DNA of 35,235 bases, taken from Methylobacterium aquaticum. Its GTDB lineage: Bacteria; Pseudomonadota; Alphaproteobacteria; Rhizobiales; Beijerinckiaceae. Shown piece by piece: positions 30,102 through 35,235 of this stretch. The notes under the pieces are model-generated. The model saw only the letters and a list, made by a program, of their open reading frames with translations, searched no databases and was not told the DNA's origin. Position numbers and translations under genes: made by a program. Position 1 is the first letter of the stretch, and each line of letters opens with the position of its first letter. The stretch spans positions 1-35,235 of the forward strand of contig NZ_LABX01000181.1 in NCBI RefSeq assembly GCF_001043915.1. Reading direction: 5' to 3'.

Positions 30102-31232
30102 TCAGGCCACCGCACCCCGGGTCCCATCGGCGGCCAGCACGCCGCGGCGGATCTGGTCCTCCTCGATCGATTCGAACAGGGCCTTGAAGTTGCCCTCGCC
30201 GAAGCCGTCGTCGCCTTTGCGCTGGATGAACTCGAAGAAGATCGGCCCGATGGCGTTGGCGGAGAACAATTGCAGCAGGATCTTGGTCATGCCGCCCTCG
30301 ATCACGCCCTCGCCGTCGATCAGGATGCCGTTTTGCTCCATCCGCTCCAGCGGCTCGCCGTGGCCGGGCAGGCGCCGGTCGATGCGGCGGTAATAGACCG
30401 ATGGCGGCGACGGCATGAAGGCGACGCCCCTCCCCCGCAGTGCCTCGATCGTCGCGTAGATGTCGCGGCAGCCGCAGGCGATGTGCTGGATGCCCTCGCC
30501 GTTATAGGCGTGCAGGTATTCCTCGATCTGGCTCTTCGCATCGGCCGATTCGTTGATCGGGATGCGGATCTTGCCGTCGGGCGAGGTCAGCGCCTTCGAG
30601 AACAGGCCGGTCTGCTTGCCGGCGATGTCGAAGTAGCGGATCTGCCGGAAGTTGAAGAGTTTTTCGTAGAACCCGGCCCAGACGCTCATCCGGCCGCGAT
30701 GCACGTTGTGGGTCAGGTGGTCGAGATAGTAGAGGCCGAGCCCGTCCGGCTTCGGGTCGCGCTCGCCCAGCCAGACGAACTCGGCCTCGTAGGGCGAGCC
30801 CTTGGCCCCGTAGGTCTCGACGAAATAGAGCAGCGAACCGCCGATGCCCTTGATCGCCGGCACGTCGAGGGTCTTTTCGCCGTCCGCCGGGTCGGCCGGC
30901 TCGGCACCAAGGGCGAGCGCCCGGTCGTAGGCGGCCCGGGCATCGACGACGCGAAACGCCATCGCGGGGGCGCAGGGGCCGTGAGCGGCGACGAAGCGAT
31001 GGCCGTGGCTGCCGGGCTCCTCGTTGACGAGATAGTTCACATCGCCCTGGCGATAGACCGTGATCGCCCGGCTGCGGTGGCGCGCCACCGCCGAAAAGCC
31101 CATCGCGCGGAACAGGTCGTGCAGCGCCTGCGGCTCGGGATGGGCATATTCCACGAACTCAAAGCCGTCCGTCCCCATCGGATTGGCGGCGGTGACCTGC
31201 GCGGCCGGGGCATCGTGCGGATAGGGACCCAT
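30102..31232 (-). CDS. hpd: 4-hydroxyphenylpyruvate dioxygenase
   Basis: This 376-aa Fe(II) dioxygenase converts 4-hydroxyphenylpyruvate to homogentisate in tyrosine breakdown. The two VOC-type halves are clear. The iron ligands are His172 (LDHLTHNVHRG), His250 (GIQHIACG) and Glu334 (FFEFIQRKGD). The substrate-contact region PPSVYY and the C-terminal helix GNFKALFESIEEDQ are also present. The length matches bacterial enzymes. AAGGATG precedes the ATG. An Lrp/AsnC regulator is divergently encoded 120 bases away and probably controls it. Homogentisate 1,2-dioxygenase is not in the window. Confidence 0.96.
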   Translation of the reverse strand: MGPYPHDAPAAQVTAANPMGTDGFEFVEYAHPEPQALHDLFRAMGFSAVARHRSRAITVYRQGDVNYLVNEEPGSHGHRFVAAHGPCAPAMAFRVVDARAAYDRALALGAEPADPADGEKTLDVPAIKGIGGSLLYFVETYGAKGSPYEAEFVWLGERDPKPDGLGLYYLDHLTHNVHRGRMSVWAGFYEKLFNFRQIRYFDIAGKQTGLFSKALTSPDGKIRIPINESADAKSQIEEYLHAYNGEGIQHIACGCRDIYATIEALRGRGVAFMPSPPSVYYRRIDRRLPGHGEPLERMEQNGILIDGEGVIEGGMTKILLQLFSANAIGPIFFEFIQRKGDDGFGEGNFKALFESIEEDQIRRGVLAADGTRGAVA

Positions 31233-31352
31233 CACTCGACATCCTTGTGGAAGCAACCGCCGCATCACAGCATGGACGGCCCGCGCGGGGCGTGCGAAAT
31301 CCGGGCACCGATGCGGGGCCCGCGCACGGATCGCGCATGGATGCCGCCTCCG

Positions 31353-31841
31353 ATGACCGATTCCCTCACCCTCGACCGGTTCGACCTGAAGATCCTCGCG
31401 GCGCTCCAGGAGGATGGCCGGCTCGGCAACCAGGAGCTGGCCGAGCGGGTGCACCTCTCGGCGAGCCAATGCTCGCGCCGGCGCCTGCGGCTGGAGGAGC
31501 GCGGGGTGGTGCGGGGCTACCGGGCGGAGCTGGCGCCGGCGCCCCTCGGCCTCACCGTCACGGTCTTCACCAAGGTGGCGCTCGCGACCCACAACCGCGA
31601 CAATGCCCGCCGCTTCGCCGAGCTGGTCCGCGGTCTCGACTGCGTGCTCGAGGCCCACGTGATGACCGGCGACAGCGACTACCTGCTGAAGGTGATCGTG
31701 CCCGACCTGAAGGCGCTCTCAGGCCTGGTCAACGATGTGCTGCTGCCGCACGAGAGCGTGGCGCATGTCCACTCCTCGGTGGTGCTCGACACGCTGAAGG
31801 AGGCCGCGCCCCTGCCGCTGCCGCGGCCCCCCGCGACATGA
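31353..31841 (+). CDS. Lrp/AsnC-family transcription regulator, divergent to hpd
   Basis: This 162-aa regulator has an N-terminal helix-turn-helix (residues about 6-55: LDRFDLKILAALQEDGRL, LAERVHLSASQCSRRRLRLE). A C-terminal RAM ligand-binding domain (about 65-150) has CVLEAHVMTGDSDYLLKVIV and VAHVHSSVVL. Such proteins sense amino acids or related acids. The divergent layout with hpd is a common arrangement for a local regulator of tyrosine or aromatic amino acid catabolism. The start at MTDSLTL is chosen; an in-frame ATG four codons upstream cannot be excluded. Confidence 0.9.
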   Translation: MTDSLTLDRFDLKILAALQEDGRLGNQELAERVHLSASQCSRRRLRLEERGVVRGYRAELAPAPLGLTVTVFTKVALATHNRDNARRFAELVRGLDCVLEAHVMTGDSDYLLKVIVPDLKALSGLVNDVLLPHESVAHVHSSVVLDTLKEAAPLPLPRPPAT

Positions 31842-31949
31842 CGCAGCGGGAATCGCGGTCGATGACGATGCAACCTCCGCCGTTGACGAACGCTTGATGG
31901 ATCCAGGCCACACTGCAACCCGGGACAAGCCCGGCGGAGGTCAGGCGCC

Positions 31950-33005
31950 ATGATGTGGGACGGCATCGCACTCTTTTCCGGCGCGCCGCTACGGCGCTCA
32001 GCGGACGGCGTGCTGGGTGCCGCAGGCGTCCCTCCCCTTCTGCGCGAGCCGGAACGTCCGCGGCGGGCCAAGGTCGGGCTGGCCCTCGGCGGCGGGGCCG
32101 CCCGGGGCTGGTCCCATATCGGGGCGATCGAGGTGCTCCAGGAGGCGGGCATCACCATCGACGTGGTGGCGGGCTGCTCGATCGGGGCGGCGGTGGGGGC
32201 CTGCCACGCCGCCGGCAAGCTGGGCGAGTTGCGCGAGTTCGCCCTGTCGCTGACGAAGCGGCGGGTGATGGGCCTGCTCGATTTCCACATCAGCGGCTCG
32301 GGGCTCATCGCCGGCGAGCGCCTGCGGCGGCTGCTCGATCGCGACCTCGGCAACACCCGCATCGAGGAGCTGCCGCTCACCTTCGCGGCGGTGGCGACCG
32401 AGCTGGGCACCGGGCACGAGATCTGGCTCACCCGCGGCGGTCTCGTCCAGGCGGTGCGCGCCTCCTATGCGCTGCCGGGCATCTTCGACCCGGTGAAGAT
32501 CGCCGGGCGCTGGCTGATGGACGGGGCGCTGGTCAACCCGGTGCCGGTGACGGCGGCCCGCGCACTCGGCGCCGATGTGGTGCTCTGCGTCAATCTCAAC
32601 GGCGACATGCGGGTGCGCGGCACGGTGATCCAGGCGCACGGGGCGGACGAGGCCGAGGCGGCGACCGATGCCGCCCCCGGACCCGCCGCCGCGATGCCGG
32701 AGGAGCCGTGGCGCTGGCCGCTGATCGGCAACCGGCGCCAGAAGCCGAAGCCCCGGCCGGAGGCCGGCGCGCCGAGCGGCATCGCCAGCGTGATGGTCGA
32801 CGCCTTCAACATCACGCAGGACCGGATCTCGCGCTCGCGGCTGGCCGGCGACCCGCCAGACGTGATGATCAACCCGAAGCTCGCCCAGATGGGCCTGTTC
32901 GAGTTTCACCGTGCCGAGGAATGCATCGAGCTCGGCCGCCAGGCCACGCGGCGGATGCTGCCGGAGATCCACGAGATGATCGCGGCCTCCGTCACGCCGG
33001 TGTGA
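31950..33005 (+). CDS. Patatin-like phospholipase (RssA-type)
   Basis: This 351-aa protein has the patatin fold with LALGGGAARGWSHIGAIE as the oxyanion loop, GCSIGA with nucleophile Ser77, and MDGALVNPVPV with Asp191. The Ser-Asp dyad is therefore complete. A central Ala/Pro-rich insert (about 215-260) separates the core from the C-terminal region with AFNITQDRISRSRLAGDPPDV. Family members cleave acyl chains from lipids. No signal peptide is seen, so it should be cytosolic or membrane-associated. GGAGG precedes the ATG. The gene stands alone, converging on the CBS gene. Confidence 0.9.
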   Translation: MMWDGIALFSGAPLRRSADGVLGAAGVPPLLREPERPRRAKVGLALGGGAARGWSHIGAIEVLQEAGITIDVVAGCSIGAAVGACHAAGKLGELREFALSLTKRRVMGLLDFHISGSGLIAGERLRRLLDRDLGNTRIEELPLTFAAVATELGTGHEIWLTRGGLVQAVRASYALPGIFDPVKIAGRWLMDGALVNPVPVTAARALGADVVLCVNLNGDMRVRGTVIQAHGADEAEAATDAAPGPAAAMPEEPWRWPLIGNRRQKPKPRPEAGAPSGIASVMVDAFNITQDRISRSRLAGDPPDVMINPKLAQMGLFEFHRAEECIELGRQATRRMLPEIHEMIAASVTPV

Positions 33006-33017
33006 GGCCGAGGCGTC

Positions 33018-33035
33018 GGCGGCGGCCGAGCCGCC
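33018..33035. terminator. Hairpin between convergent genes
   Basis: GGCGGC-GGCCGA-GCCGCC forms a 6-bp stem 13 bases after the patatin stop and 10 bases after the CBS gene stop on the other strand. There are no T-runs, so it is a weak shared candidate. Confidence 0.3.
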
Positions 33036-33045
33036 ACCGCGCCGG

Positions 33046-33477
33046 TCAGGCTGTGGCGATGTACTCGCGCATCGCCCGATGCTCGGCCTCGACCGATTCG
33101 ATGCGATGCTTCACCACGTCGCCGATCGACACGAGGCCGACCAGGCGGCCGTCCTCGACCACCGGGACGTGGCGGAAGCGCCCGTCCGTCATCAGTTCCA
33201 TCACCTCGTCGACGGCGGTGGCGCGGGTGCAGCACACCACCTTGGCGGTCATGTGCCGGGAGACCGGCGCCTCGAGGGCCGCGCCGCCGCCCCGGACCAC
33301 GGCGCGGATGATGTCGCGCTCCGACAGGATGCCAAGGACCGATTGGCCGGCATCGCTCACCACCAGGGCGCCGATGCCCTTCTCGGTCAGGAGCGCCGCC
33401 GCCTCCGCCAGCGTGCGGTGGGGCTGCACGGTCACCACGGTGCGGCCCTTCTGCGACAGGATGCGCGCAACGGTCAT
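33046..33477 (-). CDS. Twin CBS-domain protein
   Basis: This 143-aa protein consists of two CBS domains (about 8-62 and 76-135). It has the familiar VVSDAGQSVLGILSERDIIRA and VPVVEDGRLVGLVSIGDVVK patterns. Such stand-alone pairs bind adenosine nucleotides or SAM and adjust partner enzymes or channels. No fused catalytic domain is present. GGGAGG lies before the ATG. It is downstream of the rhomboid gene on the same strand with a 131-base gap. Confidence 0.92.
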   Translation of the reverse strand: MTVARILSQKGRTVVTVQPHRTLAEAAALLTEKGIGALVVSDAGQSVLGILSERDIIRAVVRGGGAALEAPVSRHMTAKVVCCTRATAVDEVMELMTDGRFRHVPVVEDGRLVGLVSIGDVVKHRIESVEAEHRAMREYIATA

Positions 33478-33608
33478 CAACACCTCCCTGATCGGCCCCC
33501 GCCGGCCTTGCGGTCCGGGCGGGACGCTCGTTTGGAGGCCGAGTGTGTGACCGCGCGCCGATCGAGGCAAGCACCCCGGAGGTCGAAGGAAGACGATTCC
33601 CGCCCGGC

Positions 33609-34427
33609 TCAGCGTCGTCCGAGCCGATCGACCAGAGGAAGCATCAGGAAACCGACGACGAACCCGCCGAGATGGGCATCCCAGGCGACCGCGGAGTCGC
33701 TGAGGCCGAGCGGCAGGGCGGCGAGGCCGAACAGCAGGTTGGTGACCAACCAGATGGCGAGGAAGACCACCGCCGAGCGGTTGCGCAGGAGTTCGGGGAT
33801 GGTCTGCAACCGCGTCGGCACCGGGCGCTGCCAGGGCACCGAGGCCGGCCCCGCCATCTCCACCGGCTGGAAGGCGAAGCGCACCGCCGCCGCCATCAGC
33901 CCCGACACCCCGGCCGAGGCGCCGATCAGCGGCACGGTGCTCAACGGATCGATGAGGACGTGGAGAAAGCCGCCGGCGGCGGCCGAGACCAGGGCGATCA
34001 AGCCGTAGCGCCAGGCGCCGCAGCGCCGCGCCACCGGCGTGCCGAAGGCCGCGAGCCAGACGCTGTTGAGCAGCACATGGGCCCAGGAGCCGTGCAGGAG
34101 CGCGTAAGACACGAAGGTCCAGGACATCGCGCCCGGATCGGCCACCAGGTAGGCGGCGAAAGCCTTGCGTGCCTCGACCTCGAGGGCGCTGCCGCCCGAA
34201 GCCGACGCGGCCTTCAGCACGTCCGCGGCCCGGTCCGGGTCGAGGGCGAGGGTCCAGCGCGCCGGCACCAGGGCGAGGTCGAGGAGCAGGGTGATGTCCC
34301 ACACGTCCGGCAGCACCTGCCGCACGGCGTGGATCAGCACCAGGATCCCGACCGAGGCGGTGACCACGGCGGGCATGTTGAACACCGGCACGCGCGGCGG
34401 TCGCGGGAGGTCGGGGGTGGCATCCAT
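33609..34427 (-). CDS. Rhomboid-family intramembrane serine protease
   Basis: This 272-aa membrane protein has about six to seven spans. The rhomboid motif LLHGSWAHVLLNSVWL supplies His112, His117 and Asn121. The active-site Ser171 lies in IGASAGVSGLM (where GASG is usual), and the partner His252 is in AWDAHLGGFVVG. The catalytic pair is thus complete. It cleaves transmembrane substrates within the inner membrane. The start is MDATPDL; no strong ribosome site is visible, which may mean control through the leader. A strong terminator and structured sequence lie 90 bases upstream on the same strand. Confidence 0.85.
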   Translation of the reverse strand: MDATPDLPRPPRVPVFNMPAVVTASVGILVLIHAVRQVLPDVWDITLLLDLALVPARWTLALDPDRAADVLKAASASGGSALEVEARKAFAAYLVADPGAMSWTFVSYALLHGSWAHVLLNSVWLAAFGTPVARRCGAWRYGLIALVSAAAGGFLHVLIDPLSTVPLIGASAGVSGLMAAAVRFAFQPVEMAGPASVPWQRPVPTRLQTIPELLRNRSAVVFLAIWLVTNLLFGLAALPLGLSDSAVAWDAHLGGFVVGFLMLPLVDRLGRR

Positions 34428-34517
34428 GCGGGCACCATTGCGGGGGCCCGGGGCCGACCGCAAGGGCAAGGGGCGACGCGGACGCCGACCACCTGCAAAA
34501 AGACGAGGCCATGCACG

Positions 34518-34547
34518 AAAAAAGGGGAGAGCGTTGCCGCTCTCCCC
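34518..34547 (-). terminator. Strong intrinsic terminator upstream of the rhomboid gene
   Basis: The 10-bp stem GGGGAGAGCG/CGCTCTCCCC with a 4-base loop is followed on the minus strand by six T's (AAAAAA at 34518-34523 on plus). This is the best intrinsic terminator in the window. On its exit side the rhomboid gene begins 91 bases later. On its entry side there is no annotated protein gene on that strand, so it ends a leader or a small RNA. Confidence 0.8.
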
Positions 34548-34790
34548 GGAAGAGAGTGAATCGCACCAAGCCGCGCGGATTGGCCACGCGATTCGCGTGC
34601 GGGACGCCGCCAGGACCGTGACGACGCGGGCGTGAGGCCCTCACTCCGTTTTCACGCGAGCGGGCTTAGGGCGTGCGTGACGCCCCGGCCAGCTCGAAAT
34701 CTCCGTCGCCGATGACGATCGCGCAGGTGTGAGCGAAACGCAACATTAATGACTTGGTAACCCTAACAGAACCTTACGCTCTCGCAGCTC
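34548..34790 (-). ncRNA. Candidate structured leader or small RNA before the rhomboid gene
   Basis: On the minus strand this stretch runs into the strong terminator. It contains several small stems: TCACGC/GCGTGA (34652-34680 region), GTGAG-GCC-CTCAC (34632-34645 region) and CACGCG-ATT-CGCGTG (34587-34602 region). CTCTC followed later by GAGAG near 34530-34556 could pair in competition with the terminator stem. A 26-aa frame lies at its start (34666-34746). The 5' end is a guess. No known riboswitch family was recognised. Confidence 0.35.
34666..34746 (-). CDS. Possible 26-aa leader peptide
   Basis: The frame ATG 34746 to TAA 34666 encodes MLRFAHTCAIVIGDGDFELA plus six residues. AGGG lies about 15 bases upstream, too far for a good ribosome site. 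It is reported only because it sits at the front of a structured region that ends in a strong terminator before a gene, as leader peptides do. There is no codon bias toward one amino acid. Confidence 0.2.
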   Translation of the reverse strand: MLRFAHTCAIVIGDGDFELAGASRTP

Positions 34791-34910
34791 TGGCGTTCGG
34801 CATACGGTCTGCTGCACCGAATCAGCCGCGCCGGCCGTCGTCCCGCTTTGGAGCAACGGCCGGTCGCGTGTGGACCGACCGACCCCAAGACCGTACCAGA
34901 CCGAGACGCC

Positions 34911-35235
34911 ATGAAGCACCCGACCAGCCGCCTGCTCCACGCCTACTGGGACGGCCTGCGCGGCGCCCGCGCCGCGCCGGAGCGGGGCGAGATCGAGCCC
35001 GGGGAGATCCGTCACGTCCTCGCCGACAGCCTGATCCTCGAGATCGACGCGCCTCGGCAGGCGGCAACGGTGCGGCTCGCCGGCACCCGGCTCTGCGCCT
35101 TGTTCGGGGCCGAGCTGCGGGGCCTTTCCTTCGCCGACCTGTGGGGGGAGATGCCGGCCGCCGATCCGTGGCGCCTCGTCGAGGCGGTGATCCAGGAGAC
35201 CGCCGGCGTGGTGGTCGGCCTCGTCGGGGTGACGG
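34911..35235 (+). CDS. PAS_5-type PAS domain protein (cut by window end)
   Basis: The first 108 codons are visible. The N-terminus MKHPTSRLLHAYWDGLRGAR with APERGEIEPGEIRHVLADS and the following LILEIDAP, FGAELRGLSFADLW pattern match the PAS_5 family common in Hyphomicrobiales. PAS domains sense small ligands, redox or light, usually as part of a signalling protein; the PAS_5 type is often short. The 3' end is outside the window. Its promoter should lie in 34750-34900, where an imperfect CtrA-like TTAA-N7-GTAAC (34746-34761) is found. Confidence 0.75.
   Translation, partial: MKHPTSRLLHAYWDGLRGARAAPERGEIEPGEIRHVLADSLILEIDAPRQAATVRLAGTRLCALFGAELRGLSFADLWGEMPAADPWRLVEAVIQETAGVVVGLVGVT

Noticed and set aside
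31955..33550. Plus-strand frame overlapping the patatin gene in another phase
   Set aside because: The patatin frame has the full catalytic motifs. The other phase is low-complexity Arg/Pro/Gly sequence.
34746..34761. TTAA-N7-GTAAC as a CtrA site before the PAS_5 gene
   Set aside because: One key base differs and the target gene has no known link to CtrA. It is noted only in the PAS_5 entry.

Overview
The window is very GC-rich. Its alphaproteobacterial features are a FliL-FliM / FlgF-G-A-H flagellar block, a DksA with one remaining zinc-site cysteine, a CtrA-type TTAA-N7-TTAA box, and DUF6468, DUF6481 and PAS_5 proteins. Together these point to a Hyphomicrobiales (Rhizobiales) chromosome, most likely Methylobacterium or a close relative. 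The genus is an inference from gene content and style, not from a search.

Layout. (1) 1-4504: a minus-strand GMC dehydrogenase operon (Tat-exported small subunit, flavoprotein, repeat-rich exported protein), a glyoxalase-like gene and two tiny plus-strand envelope genes. Two inverted copies of a palindromic MITE-like repeat bracket this segment. (2) 4541-15283: flagellar genes. A minus-strand run (fliL, fliM, DUF6468 protein, motE-like, giant TPR protein) diverges from a plus-strand run (flgF, flgG, flgA, flgH). The 277-bp divergent spacer carries a perfect CtrA box and a sigma-54-like site. (3) 15281-18350: repeats, terminators, dksA, a membrane-anchored SGNH protein, and a scar where an IS630 transposase fragment is fused to a group II intron reverse-transcriptase fragment. 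(4) 18350-20360: a cold-shock gene with a long AT-richer leader, three small genes and one frameshifted small gene. (5) 20361-24240: a cobalamin riboswitch followed by a TonB-dependent receptor, an 80-aa protein of unknown function and a DUF1624 acyltransferase-like membrane protein. All three coding regions overlap by 1-4 bases. (6) 24356-29640: an orphan TAXI binding protein, an overlapping OpgC/SGNH pair, a lipoprotein and an S10 peptidase. (7) 30102-35235: hpd with a divergent Lrp/AsnC regulator, a patatin, a CBS-pair protein, a rhomboid protease with a structured leader and strong terminator upstream, and the start of a PAS_5 gene cut by the window end.

Two systems stand out. The first is the riboswitch unit of region 5: a B12-sensing RNA controls a receptor whose sequence looks like a ferric-siderophore receptor, locked to a small unknown protein and a membrane acyltransferase. 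The second is a 105-bp TA-flanked repeat present three times (15281, 17605, 27597). In two unrelated genes the repeat's own terminal TAG serves as the stop codon, both times from the same end of the element.

All functions come from reading motifs and gene context by eye. No database search, folding program or expression data was used.
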